NCBI GenBank assembly: GCA_905480575.1
Contig: CAJQQZ010000032.1
Span: 16,333 to 80,332, forward strand
DNA: 64,000 bases
Direction: 5' to 3'
From: an uncultured Alphaproteobacteria bacterium
GTDB taxonomy: Bacteria; Pseudomonadota; Alphaproteobacteria; UBA7985; CAJQQZ01
Made by a program: the position numbers and the translations under genes. The notes below the pieces were generated by a model, which was given only the letters and a program-made list of their open reading frames with translations, was not told where the DNA came from and did not search any database. This document shows, piece by piece, positions 1 through 8,716 of this stretch (the stretch's first letter is position 1; each line of letters begins with the position of its first letter).

Positions 1-570
1 CTGACCCTGGGTGGCCTCGCGGGCTATTTCGGTGGCTGGATCGATAACGTCGTACAGCGCTCTATTGAGATCATACGTTCATTGCCAGAACTGCCCTTGT
101 GGTTGGCTCTCTCGGCGGCTTTACCAGCGAACTGGTCCCCCATACTCGTCTTCTTCGGGATAACGATCATATTAGGCTTGCTCGATTGGCCAGGGTTAGC
201 CAGGGCAGTACGTTCAAAATTGCTGGCACTGCGGGAAGAGGACTATGTCAAAGCAGCTGAGCTGATGGGCGCAAAACCTAAACGCATCATTGCCCGGCAC
301 CTACTTCCAAACTTCATGAGCCACTTGATCGCGTCTGCAACCCTTTCCATTCCGTCCATGATCTTAGGTGAAACCGCTCTCTCATTCTTGGGGTTGGGGC
401 TTCGACCACCTGTGACATCTTGGGGCGTTTTACTCAACGAGGCACAAGATTTAACAGCAATTCAAATTTACCCCTGGATTATGACGCCAATGATACCAGT
501 TATTATAGTGATCTTGGCATTTAACTTCCTAGGAGATGGATTGCGTGACGCCGCAGACCCGTACCGATAA
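1..570 (+). CDS. ABC transporter permease, DppC/OppC family (5' end missing)
   Basis: The reading frame is open from the first base of the window and ends at a TAA, so only the C-terminal 189 residues are present. It is the membrane subunit of a peptide/opine/nickel-type ABC importer in the inner membrane. The family signature is the cytoplasmic EAA loop at roughly residues 82-105 of the fragment (AAELMGAKPKRIIARHLLPN), which contacts the ATPase, followed by the conserved GETALSFLGLGLRPP and WGVLL segments and a closing DGLRDAADP tail typical of DppC-like permeases. Hydrophobic stretches flank the loop. The substrate cannot be told, because the binding protein, other permease and ATPases are not in the window. 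The next gene's predicted start lies inside its last 35 bases. Confidence 0.9.
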   Translation: MTLGGLAGYFGGWIDNVVQRSIEIIRSLPELPLWLALSAALPANWSPILVFFGITIILGLLDWPGLARAVRSKLLALREEDYVKAAELMGAKPKRIIARHLLPNFMSHLIASATLSIPSMILGETALSFLGLGLRPPVTSWGVLLNEAQDLTAIQIYPWIMTPMIPVIIVILAFNFLGDGLRDAADPYR

Positions 571-1801
571 CATAGCAAATGGCATCAATTGCCCCGTCAC
601 AGATTGGGTGCTCACCGAAGGTCGAAAACATCGATCTGTAGAAGCGCTTATTGTTGCTATCGCCGAAAAGCTACGATCCTTTGATGTTCCTTTAGATCGT
701 TTCACCTTCTCGCTTCGGATGCTCCATCCCGAGCTGGCAGCAACCACCTATCTCTGGCGTTTGGGTGAGGAAATAGAGGTCAATCCGATCTCGATCGATC
801 TGACCGGGACCGAGACTTATTACTCAAGCCCTTTCTATCCGGCGTTAGAATTCGGTGAAACAGTTCGCCGAAAGCTCTCAGATAACCCAGACGAGTTTCC
901 AGTGTTCACAGATCTCATGGGACAAGGCTTCGTAGATTATTTAGCAAGCCCTATTGAGTTTTCAGACGAAGGCCGTCACGTCTACTCGGCTTCAACTAAA
1001 AACCAAGATGGGTTTGAGGATTGGCAGGTTGCAGCCATCTCCAGAATGATGGACTCTGCAAGCTTACTTTTTGAAGCCCTGGGCGTCCGGATGTTGGCGG
1101 AAACCGTTTGCCAAACTTATCTGGGTAAAAAAACTGGATCTCGGGTTTTATCAGGCAAAATTCACCGTGGGGATTCTGAACAAATTGATGCGGTCATTTG
1201 GTTTGCTGACTTGAGAGGCTTCACGTCTCTTTCGCAACGTCTCTCCGGCGAAGACATGGTAGCGCTGCTTAACGACTATCACGGCGCTCTTGCCGCCGCT
1301 GTTGAAGAGCATGGTGGCGAAGTTCTGAAGTTCATGGGCGATGGCTTGCTGGCGATATTGACCTATGACGACGACTTGGAACGGCACAAAGCCTGCAGGG
1401 CGGCCTATGACGCGGTTTTTACCGCTGTTCAGTCTGTCAATGAGATCAATCGAGTGCGGACAGCTCAAAACAAAGAAATCATCGCTTTTGGCGTCGCATT
1501 ACATACAGGTCGTTTGACCTATGGAAACATCGGTGCGCCAGGTCGTTTGGATTTCACAGTCATTGGTCCCGCCGTTAATCTTGCGAGCCGCATGGAAGGC
1601 TTTTGCAGTCAACTGGATCGCACGGTTTTAGCATCTCAGGATTTCGTAGATGCTTACGGCGGTGATTTTGTTTCGCTCGGAAAATTTAGTGCCAAAGGTG
1701 TTGAAGAGTCTATCTCCCTGTACGGTTGTCCTGTTGAATTTGCCCATCGAGGTTGTGTTGTCATCGAAGAAGGCAGTCAGATCGAAATGGAAGCTGCATA
1801 A
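536..1801 (+). CDS. class III adenylate/guanylate cyclase
   Basis: A 421-residue protein that should make cAMP or cGMP from the NTP. The C-terminal half (about residues 215-400) is a class III cyclase homology domain. It has metal-binding Asp225 in FADLRGFT and Asp269 in FMGDGLLAIL, and the VIGPAVNLASRMEGF segment carrying the transition-state Asn and Arg. The N-terminal 200 residues, including an LRMLHPELAATTYLW segment, look like the sensory region of soluble alphaproteobacterial cyclases; no membrane helix is evident. The ATG at 536 overlaps the upstream permease by 35 bases and has AGGAG immediately before it, which is too close for an ideal ribosome site. A GTG near residue 25 is the alternative. 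Residues that would separate ATP from GTP specificity were not resolved, so the product nucleotide is open. Confidence 0.88.
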   Translation: MDCVTPQTRTDNIANGINCPVTDWVLTEGRKHRSVEALIVAIAEKLRSFDVPLDRFTFSLRMLHPELAATTYLWRLGEEIEVNPISIDLTGTETYYSSPFYPALEFGETVRRKLSDNPDEFPVFTDLMGQGFVDYLASPIEFSDEGRHVYSASTKNQDGFEDWQVAAISRMMDSASLLFEALGVRMLAETVCQTYLGKKTGSRVLSGKIHRGDSEQIDAVIWFADLRGFTSLSQRLSGEDMVALLNDYHGALAAAVEEHGGEVLKFMGDGLLAILTYDDDLERHKACRAAYDAVFTAVQSVNEINRVRTAQNKEIIAFGVALHTGRLTYGNIGAPGRLDFTVIGPAVNLASRMEGFCSQLDRTVLASQDFVDAYGGDFVSLGKFSAKGVEESISLYGCPVEFAHRGCVVIEEGSQIEMEAA

Positions 1802-1894
1802 GGCGCCCTTTAGCTTTGAATATGGCGTCCAACTGCCGCAAGCTACATTCAACGATTGAGATGAGCAGATAATCCGTTCAAAAGTTGTCCGGTG

Positions 1895-3598
1895 ATGGAT
1901 AAGCAAAAATTAAAGTCTGAGCGGAAGAAGAACCGAGCCTGGTTGAAAGAGCATAAAATGCTTTGCCGGCCTTGGTCCCAATTGTCCTATGCTAGTGAGA
2001 TCGTCCAGGCAATTGCTGCTCTATCTTTCGCTTACTTTCTGAGCCATCTTTTGGTTTACCTTTTTGCCGACGAATCTTTTGGTCGATTTTCGATCACATT
2101 CGTTGTGTCGGCACTGATCGTTTTTGCCCTTTTTCGCGCCGGTGCAGCAGCCATCCAGCCTTGGCTTGGAGAGCGTGCGGCAACTCAAGTGAAATCCAAA
2201 GTTCGTTTAAAACTTCACGCTCAAGTGTTGGCAGCCGGCCCAGCACTCAAAAATCGAATGCCAGCTGGGTCGCTTGCAGCCGTTCTCGTCGATCAAGTAG
2301 AAGCGTTGAGCGGTTACTTTGCGCGCTATCGAACTAAAGCGCTGGCCGCCTCTACACTTCCCGCTTTCTTTCTCATTGCGATTTACTTTGTGAACTGGAA
2401 ACTGGCCGTCGTCATGGGATTCGCTTGGATAATGGTTCCCTTTGCGATGGCATTGATTGGGATTGCGATCGCAAAAGCCAGCCAAAGCCAGGTTGATGAA
2501 CTAACCAGATTGGGCGGGCATTTCCTTGATCGGATTCAAGGCCTGACGTCCCTTCGTTTGTTTGGACAAGCCGAGGCAGAGGTCAAACGCACAGAAATAG
2601 CGGCGAACAGGTTCAAACGGAAAACCATGTCTGTTTTGAAGCTGGCCTTCCTTTCCTCTACTGCCTTGGAGCTAATCGCAACGGGAGCACTGTTTTTAAC
2701 GGCAGTCTATGTGACTTCGGCTCTCATTGGCTCCATCGGATTACAACAAGGCCTGTTTGTACTGATCTTAGTCCCAGAATTTTTCCTCCCTCTACGACAA
2801 TTCACAGCGGCCTATCACGAGCAATCGGCGGCAATGTCAGCCGCGCAAAAAATCCGCGAGTTGGAAAGCCATCTCAGCCCTGAACAAACCTCCCTTCCCG
2901 ATCAAGGAGAAAAGCTGGCTTATGTCATTGAAAAGGCACCGAAGATCGAAGCAAAGGACCTTACTTTTGCCTATGATGATAACCAGGCAATCTTACAACA
3001 GCTTTCATTCTCTCTAGAACCGGGCAGCCTGACTGTTCTGAAGGGACCCAGCGGTGTTGGCAAATCAACACTTTTATCGTTGTTGCTCGGCTTCACTCAA
3101 TCCTACAGCGGTTCTCTTACAATTGATGGACGCGAACTTTCTGCAATAGACCTCTCTGTATTAAGGGAGACCCTTTGTTGGTCTGGACAGCAGCCTTATC
3201 TTTTTCATGGTACGCTAAAAGAAAACCTGCTGCTAGCAAAGCCAGCGGCCAAAGACACAGAACTTAACCAGGCTATCGTGCAAGCTGGCCTCCAGCCTTT
3301 TGTGAGTTCACTTGGCAACGGATTGGAAAGTCACTTGAATGAGAGAGGTTCCAACGTTTCTGGTGGGCAGCTACAACGAATTGCCTTGGCTCGAGCGTTC
3401 ATGAAGAACGGTTCCATACTCATTCTAGATGAACCATTGACTGCACTTGACCCCCGGAACCGCCAGGGAATTATTGAAGCCATACAAAAGCTACGCATTG
3501 GCAAGACTACTTTGATTGCAAGTCATGAGCCTGAGCTCGTCAAACTCGCCGACCAAGTGATTGAGTTAGAATCCCCGCATAAGGAAGCCATGGCATGA
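1895..3598 (+). CDS. cydD: thiol reductant ABC exporter subunit CydD
   Basis: A 567-residue fused membrane/ATPase half-transporter. With CydC it exports cysteine and glutathione to the periplasm, which is needed for assembly of cytochrome bd and for periplasmic redox balance. The first 310 residues hold about six hydrophobic segments. The ATPase domain has Walker A GPSGVGKST (about 385-393), signature NVSGGQLQR (about 488), Walker B ILILDEP (about 510) and a closing SHEPE switch histidine. A GTG directly precedes the ATG (GTGATG at 1892-1897), so the start could be one codon earlier; no strong ribosome site is visible. Its stop overlaps the cydC start by 4 bases (ATGA), indicating translational coupling. 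The cytochrome bd genes cydAB are not in the window. Confidence 0.9.
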   Translation: MDKQKLKSERKKNRAWLKEHKMLCRPWSQLSYASEIVQAIAALSFAYFLSHLLVYLFADESFGRFSITFVVSALIVFALFRAGAAAIQPWLGERAATQVKSKVRLKLHAQVLAAGPALKNRMPAGSLAAVLVDQVEALSGYFARYRTKALAASTLPAFFLIAIYFVNWKLAVVMGFAWIMVPFAMALIGIAIAKASQSQVDELTRLGGHFLDRIQGLTSLRLFGQAEAEVKRTEIAANRFKRKTMSVLKLAFLSSTALELIATGALFLTAVYVTSALIGSIGLQQGLFVLILVPEFFLPLRQFTAAYHEQSAAMSAAQKIRELESHLSPEQTSLPDQGEKLAYVIEKAPKIEAKDLTFAYDDNQAILQQLSFSLEPGSLTVLKGPSGVGKSTLLSLLLGFTQSYSGSLTIDGRELSAIDLSVLRETLCWSGQQPYLFHGTLKENLLLAKPAAKDTELNQAIVQAGLQPFVSSLGNGLESHLNERGSNVSGGQLQRIALARAFMKNGSILILDEPLTALDPRNRQGIIEAIQKLRIGKTTLIASHEPELVKLADQVIELESPHKEAMA

Positions 3599-5313
3599 GT
3601 TCTGTACGGCGGCTATTTAATCTTTGGCGTGAAGAAAGGGTTTGGATAAGTCTCGGCGCTATCACTTCTCTGCTTTCCCTTTTATCGGCGATTTTGTTGA
3701 TGGCTTTGGCTGGATGGATGGTTGGTGGTGCTGGCAATGGTAAAGTTGTTGCGGGCTTTGCGCTTTTAGGCGCGGTTGGGCCGAAAATTGTCATGAGGCT
3801 TCTTGTTCTCCTCAGAACACTCATGCGCTACAGCGAGCGCCTGGTCACGCACGAAGCGACATTTCGAATTCTGTCCAAGTTACGCATATGGTTCATGAGA
3901 AATGCAATCCCTCTCAGCCCCAGAAAACTTGGAACCTATAAAAGCGGCGACCTTCTAAACCGAATGATGTCCGATATTGACGCGCTGGATCATTTCTATC
4001 TTCGGTTTCTGGTTCCTGTCACTGTCGCTGTTGCGACCTGCTCACTTTTGATTCTATTCTTAGGCTTACAGTCTTATGTATTAGCGCTCGTTGCTTTGGT
4101 CTTTTTCCTACTCTCCGGTTGGTTGATACCAGTGTTGGGCCAAAATGCGGGACTTGCACCAGGAAAAGGATTGGTCGAAGAAATCAGTGCTATGCGTAGT
4201 TTGGTGATTGAAGGCGTGCAAGGATCTGCGGAGCTATTGGTTTACGGCGGCGCTGACAATGCTCGAAATCACCTACGTCAATCTGACCGGATGCTCTCCG
4301 ACAATCATGCAAAGCTCGCCGTCGCCGCAGGTTTAACATCCGGGGCTAGCCAATTCCTTTCTCAATTGCTGTTACTGTCGCTCTTTGGTGCAGGCCTTTG
4401 GTTAATAGGTAGTGATGAAATAGCATCCGGTCAGCTAATACTCGCCTTGTTTGTCGTTCTAACAGCATTAGAAGCTTTGGCTCTGATGCCCATGGCTTTT
4501 CTGTTCATGGGGAAAACTAGAACAGCGGCCGATCGGCTCTTTGAAGTTCTGGATCAGGCAGATACGGCAGAACGAGAGACCGCTTCAATTGATGATCCGT
4601 TCCCGCTCTCATTCACAAATGTTTCCTTTGGCTATGACAAAACCAACGATGTGTTGGAGAATGTTTCTCTCAAGTTTGCGCAAGGAAGTTGGACAACGAT
4701 CCTGGGGCCTAGTGGCAGCGGAAAATCATCCATTCTTAATCTGATTCTAGGATTTTGGGAACCGAACCAAGGCGTGGTTAGTTTAGGCGGCGTTGATACA
4801 AAGCTGACTAACCCCGAAGAGATCCTGAAGCACTGCGCTTTCCTTTCGCAAAAGCCTCATATATTCAGCGGTTCAGTAAAAGATAACCTTTTGTTGGCTG
4901 AACCCAATGCGACTGAAGCCGAGATGTGGGCAGCACTCGATAAAGTGGACCTGAAGCAACACTTTGAAGGCAGAGAAGGACAGTTGGACACCTGGTTGGG
5001 TGAATTTGGCTTAGGATTATCGGGCGGCCAACAACGACGCTTGGCTCTCGCTCAGATTTTCCTTAAGGACTCCCCTATTCTGCTGTTGGACGAGCCGACA
5101 GAGAACCTCGATCTACCCACCGAACAAGCGATCTACAAAGCGCTTTTTGAGTTCGCAAAAGACAAGACCCTTATCCTCGTCACCCACAGGACGATAGAAC
5201 TCCAGAGAATGGATCAATTGGTTTTGATCGACGAAGGAAGTATTGTGAATATGGGCGCCCCAAAAACTCTTTTAGAACAGCATGAATATTTAAGAGTCCA
5301 AAACATATCTTGA
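3595..5313 (+). CDS. cydC: thiol reductant ABC exporter subunit CydC
   Basis: A 572-residue partner of CydD, forming the heterodimeric inner-membrane exporter. The N-terminal membrane domain begins with the LLSLLSAILLMALAGWM helix and carries the RYSERLVTHEATFRILSKLR region, which is very characteristic of CydC. The ATPase domain has Walker [10 protein letters not shown] (about 371), signature GLSGGQQRR, and Walker B ILLLDEPTENLD (about 495), with a THR switch histidine. The start overlaps the cydD stop by 4 bases. Length and order (cydD then cydC) are as usual. Confidence 0.92.
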   Translation: MSSVRRLFNLWREERVWISLGAITSLLSLLSAILLMALAGWMVGGAGNGKVVAGFALLGAVGPKIVMRLLVLLRTLMRYSERLVTHEATFRILSKLRIWFMRNAIPLSPRKLGTYKSGDLLNRMMSDIDALDHFYLRFLVPVTVAVATCSLLILFLGLQSYVLALVALVFFLLSGWLIPVLGQNAGLAPGKGLVEEISAMRSLVIEGVQGSAELLVYGGADNARNHLRQSDRMLSDNHAKLAVAAGLTSGASQFLSQLLLLSLFGAGLWLIGSDEIASGQLILALFVVLTALEALALMPMAFLFMGKTRTAADRLFEVLDQADTAERETASIDDPFPLSFTNVSFGYDKTNDVLENVSLKFAQGSWTTILGPSGSGKSSILNLILGFWEPNQGVVSLGGVDTKLTNPEEILKHCAFLSQKPHIFSGSVKDNLLLAEPNATEAEMWAALDKVDLKQHFEGREGQLDTWLGEFGLGLSGGQQRRLALAQIFLKDSPILLLDEPTENLDLPTEQAIYKALFEFAKDKTLILVTHRTIELQRMDQLVLIDEGSIVNMGAPKTLLEQHEYLRVQNIS

Positions 5314-5380
5314 TGGTTCTCGCCCCTTGCCTTTGGTAAAAGAACTCTACATTAGCACCCAGTTATCAGGGAGACACTCA

Positions 5381-6217
5381 ATGAAGTTACTACGTTACGG
5401 CCCCGTCGGCCAAGAAAAGCCAGGCATGCTCGACGCTGACGGCAATATCCGTTCACTCGTCGGCAAAATTGACGATGTATCAGGCGCTAATCTAAGCGCC
5501 GCAAAAATCGCTGAACTCCAAGCCTTGGATCCAAGCTCACTGGAGTTGGTTGATGGTTCCGTACGTGTTGGGTCTTGTTTGGGAGATATCACAAATCTTA
5601 TCTGCATCGGCCTCAACTTTGCGGACCACGCTGCAGAAACAGGCAACCCGATCCCCAAAACTCCCGTAATGTTTGCTAAACATACTTCTACGGTGACTGG
5701 TCCAAATGACGATATTCCTCTGATCAACGGTTCTGATCGCTCTGACTGGGAAGTCGAACTGGGCGTCGTTATAGGTGAAAATTGCACAAAAGTTTCAGAA
5801 GAAGATGCGATGGACTATGTTGCTGGCTTCTTCACAGCCAATGACGTCTCTGAGCGCCGCTTGCAAAAGGGCGAAGCCGGCCAGTGGTATCATGGCAAGT
5901 CACCAGACAACTATGCCCCTATTGGCCCCTGGGTGGTTACTAAGGATGAAGTCGGCGACTTTAACAATCTCGGCATGCAATGTGTAATATCGGGAACAAC
6001 AAGACAGAACGGCAACTCGAAGACCATGATCTTTACTGTGCCACAGCTTGTCTCATATATCTCTCAATCTACAACATTGAAAGCTGGTGATGCGATCCTG
6101 ACAGGCACGCCTCCGGGTGTTGGTGTGGGCCACGACCCAATGGTGTTCCTCAAGTCTGGTGATGAGATGGTAACAGCCATTGATAAGCTCGGCGAACAAC
6201 GCAATAAAATCGTTTAA
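5381..6217 (+). CDS. fumarylacetoacetate hydrolase (FAH) family protein, sugar-acid type
   Basis: A 278-residue FAH-superfamily enzyme. The N-terminus MKLLRYGPVGQEKPGMLDA, the CIGLNFADHAAETGNP segment and the DWEVELGVVIG motif (a metal-binding acidic cluster near residues 120-130) match the subgroup annotated as 2,4-diketo-3-deoxy-L-fuconate/rhamnonate hydrolase or, loosely, ureidoglycolate lyase. The C-terminal GDAILTGTPPGVG is a family hallmark. The ATG at 5381 is preceded by GGGAGA at good spacing; a longer frame upstream lacks family similarity. Only 2 bases separate it from the DenD-like gene, so both probably act in one sugar-acid breakdown route. The exact substrate is inferred, not shown. 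Confidence 0.85.
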   Translation: MKLLRYGPVGQEKPGMLDADGNIRSLVGKIDDVSGANLSAAKIAELQALDPSSLELVDGSVRVGSCLGDITNLICIGLNFADHAAETGNPIPKTPVMFAKHTSTVTGPNDDIPLINGSDRSDWEVELGVVIGENCTKVSEEDAMDYVAGFFTANDVSERRLQKGEAGQWYHGKSPDNYAPIGPWVVTKDEVGDFNNLGMQCVISGTTRQNGNSKTMIFTVPQLVSYISQSTTLKAGDAILTGTPPGVGVGHDPMVFLKSGDEMVTAIDKLGEQRNKIV

Positions 6218-6219
6218 CC

Positions 6220-7191
6220 ATGCATATCGTAATCACCGGAGCCGCCGGTTTCATCGGAAAGAAATTGGCGGCACGTTTGGCTCGCGATTGTAAGATTGAT
6301 GGGCAAACAATAACAAAGCTCACGCTTTTCGATATTGTTGAACCAGAGGCCCCACTTTCGAACGGGCCGGATATACTCACGGTCGCAGGAGACATAACCG
6401 ACGCAGGTATTGCGGCCAGGTTAGTTGGCGATGATTGTGGTGGTGTCTTCCACCTGGCCGCCATTGTGTCGGCTGGTGCAGAAGAAGACTTCGACCTTGG
6501 CATGGCGGTCAATCTTGAGGCTAACCGTTCGTTGCTCGAAGCCTGTAGAGCTTTGCCTAACGTGCCAAAATATGTCTTTGCGAGTTCTGTTGCCGGTTTC
6601 GGTGGCAATATGCCCGCTATCCTAGATGATGAGACAGAACGCACACCACAGACCTCCTATGGCACCCAAAAGGTTATCGGAGAGCTGTTGGTCACGGACT
6701 ATTCTCGTAAGGGCTTCCTTCAAGGTTGTTCGCTGCGCCTTCCCACCGTGGTTGTTCGTCCAGGCAAACCTAATAAGGCAGCTTCGACCTGGGCAAGTTC
6801 TATCATTCGTGAACCGCTTCAGGGTGATGAGGTCATTTGTCCCGTGCGTACCAGCCAGGCCATGTTCCTGAGTTCGCCTGAAATCATTGTTGAAAACATG
6901 ATCAAAGCTTGGGAGATGCCTGCGGAAAGTTGGGGCATGGTGCCTTCAATCACTCTTCCAGGTCTGACTTTAACCGTAGAAGAGATGTTAGCGGCGCTGG
7001 AGAGAGTGGCTGGCAAAGAACCCGTGAACAAGGTCAAGTTCGTACCAGACGCACATATCCAAAAGATTTGCGATGGCTGGCCAACAACCTTTGAAACGCC
7101 ACGTGCTGAAAGCCTAGGTTTCAGTAAAGACAATGACTATGATCAAATCATTCGCCAGTTTATGGAAAACGACATGGTGAAGAATTCCTAA
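6220..7191 (+). CDS. denD: D-erythronate dehydrogenase-like NAD-dependent epimerase/dehydratase family protein
   Basis: A 323-residue short-chain dehydrogenase of the extended class. The NAD-binding motif TGAAGFIG sits at residues 6-13 and the catalytic pair is Tyr147-x3-Lys151 in SYGTQK. The segment LRLPTVVVRPGKPNKAAS is characteristic of DenD enzymes, which oxidise D-erythronate at C2 to 2-oxo-tetronate with NAD. It follows the FAH-family gene by 2 bases and is likely co-transcribed. Kinase and aldolase partners of the known tetronate pathways are absent here. The symbol reflects subfamily resemblance. Its stop overlaps by 4 bases the stop of the convergent methyltransferase gene. Confidence 0.82.
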   Translation: MHIVITGAAGFIGKKLAARLARDCKIDGQTITKLTLFDIVEPEAPLSNGPDILTVAGDITDAGIAARLVGDDCGGVFHLAAIVSAGAEEDFDLGMAVNLEANRSLLEACRALPNVPKYVFASSVAGFGGNMPAILDDETERTPQTSYGTQKVIGELLVTDYSRKGFLQGCSLRLPTVVVRPGKPNKAASTWASSIIREPLQGDEVICPVRTSQAMFLSSPEIIVENMIKAWEMPAESWGMVPSITLPGLTLTVEEMLAALERVAGKEPVNKVKFVPDAHIQKICDGWPTTFETPRAESLGFSKDNDYDQIIRQFMENDMVKNS

Positions 7192-7895
7192 GATCGTTTG
7201 ATGCGGACAGAAACTTCGGTACCGGAGAATCCTAGATATTCGAAGCCGTATCCTGTCCGCTCAATAAACTCGTTGAACGCCTTGTATTCGTGCAAACGCC
7301 AGCCGTGATAGTTAAAGAACTCGTCAAACGCGATGATCGCTCCATCGACAAGCTTCCCCTCAACGGCTTGCAAAGCGCAATCAGTCGACGAATAAATATC
7401 ACAGTCGATATGAACAAAAGCAATTGGGTCGCTGTGTTCTTCTAAGAAACCAGGCAAGGTCTCGTGGAACAACCCTTTTACCAAGGAAACGTTTGAAAGC
7501 ACTTTAGGCGCCACCCCTTTTCGATTGAAGTTCCGGCGGCTGTAGCGGTTCCCTACCCAATCCTCTGGCAATCCTTCAAACGAGTCAAACCCGTAGACTG
7601 TTCTGTCGGGACAAAGTCTTGCAAGGTGGTTAATCGTTGTGCCCTTATAAACACCAAATTCCAGCATTAATCCCGCTTCAAACTGGCCAGACAAAAACTC
7701 TAGGTGCATGAGCTTATCGTTAAAGAACTGTGCAGTTAACATCTCGGACGTCACCAAATCAGCCGCTTCAACTGTCGCTCTTTTCAAAAGTTCATTTCTT
7801 AAAGCCAACTGTCTTTTCGACGTGAAAAAGTCGACAACCCCAGCATTGCCAGATTTCGCGATAGATTTGATAAATTGCTTAAAAGGGTTCTTCAT
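7188..7895 (-). CDS. class I SAM-dependent methyltransferase, TylF/MacF-like
   Basis: A 235-residue methyltransferase. Residues 78-86 (MLEFGVYKG) form the SAM-binding glycine motif, DSFEGLPEDW is the family second motif, and AFVHIDCDIYSSTD is the acidic metal/SAM loop found in macrocin-O-methyltransferase (TylF) relatives. DEFFNYHGWR follows, as in that family. Relatives act on sugar hydroxyls of natural products or surface glycans. The acceptor here is unknown. It is convergent with the denD-like gene (4-base overlap of the ends) and divergent from a second methyltransferase about 109 bases away, so the two could share a control region. Confidence 0.8.
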   Translation of the reverse strand: MKNPFKQFIKSIAKSGNAGVVDFFTSKRQLALRNELLKRATVEAADLVTSEMLTAQFFNDKLMHLEFLSGQFEAGLMLEFGVYKGTTINHLARLCPDRTVYGFDSFEGLPEDWVGNRYSRRNFNRKGVAPKVLSNVSLVKGLFHETLPGFLEEHSDPIAFVHIDCDIYSSTDCALQAVEGKLVDGAIIAFDEFFNYHGWRLHEYKAFNEFIERTGYGFEYLGFSGTEVSVRIKRS

Positions 7896-8004
7896 TAGAT
7901 TCGACTAACAGCTCAACAAGAGTTATTTGCTTTGCACAGGTTGCTTTGCTATCGCACCCTTTCATTCACGCGCAAATCCAGCGACGGCGACATAGGACAA
8001 AACT

Positions 8005-8610
8005 TTGGCTGGCGACGAAGAACTTATTAAGGAATACTCCAAAATTCATAAGTCTCACGATTGGGGTTGGACTTCAGTCAAGAACTTACGATTTCTGTTG
8101 CCCTATGTTCGGATTTTGAGGCCTCAATCCATAATCGACTATGGTTGTGGTACAAGCCCTTTGCTTAAATTGTTGGACGTCGACTCAATCAGGGAACGGA
8201 GACACTTCGACCCTGCTATTACTGAGCATGCCGAACCTCCGACCAAAGCATACGATTTACTCGTTTCAATCGATGTTTTGGAACATGTCGACGAAGAACA
8301 TCTCGATGAAGTTATTGCGCACATGGCCGAGCTCAGTAAAGAAGCGATCATCATCGTTGACACCAAACCAGCAGCGCTTCTACTAGCCGACGGTCGCAAT
8401 GCCCACCTCAGTCTCCATGACCATCATTGGTGGCAAATGCGCCTTGAAAAACACTTCGGGCCTATGATCCCCATAAAAGTAAAGAGACGTAGCCGAGCTT
8501 CTTTTAGGACTTGGGAACTTACAACCTTCCAGAAGATCCAGTGGACCTATTGGCGTTTCACAGAGTTTCTCTCCTATCTCAAACGAAGAGTTGGCGGAAC
8601 ACGATACTAA
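8005..8610 (+). CDS. SAM-dependent methyltransferase domain protein
   Basis: A 201-residue protein with a short Rossmann methyltransferase core. IIDYGCGTS (about residues 44-52) is motif I, YDLLVSIDVLEHVDEEHLD (about 83-101) is the motif carrying the acidic and histidine residues, and HDHHWWQMRLEKHFG (about 138-152) is typical of the Methyltransf_11/23 group. The start is a TTG at 8005 with AGGA about 8 bases before it; no ATG lies nearby in frame. The substrate is unknown. Its stop is embedded in a 21-base palindrome that may act as terminator. Confidence 0.72.
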   Translation: MAGDEELIKEYSKIHKSHDWGWTSVKNLRFLLPYVRILRPQSIIDYGCGTSPLLKLLDVDSIRERRHFDPAITEHAEPPTKAYDLLVSIDVLEHVDEEHLDEVIAHMAELSKEAIIIVDTKPAALLLADGRNAHLSLHDHHWWQMRLEKHFGPMIPIKVKRRSRASFRTWELTTFQKIQWTYWRFTEFLSYLKRRVGGTRY

Positions 8611-8627
8611 AACCAACTTGGTTTTAG
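8607..8627. terminator. palindrome between convergent genes, possible terminator
   Basis: A perfect inverted repeat with 9-base arms (CTAAAACCA and TGGTTTTAG) and a 3-base loop starts at the stop codon of the methyltransferase gene. It lies between convergent genes. It has no clear U-tract outside the stem on either strand, so termination is a guess. Confidence 0.4.
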
Positions 8628-8716
8628 TTGAAACACCATGAGAACATACGCTGCTGCGAGATCAAACCGGTATCACTCACAACTTGCCTTAAGCTATACG
8701 AGAAACGCTTTAACTC

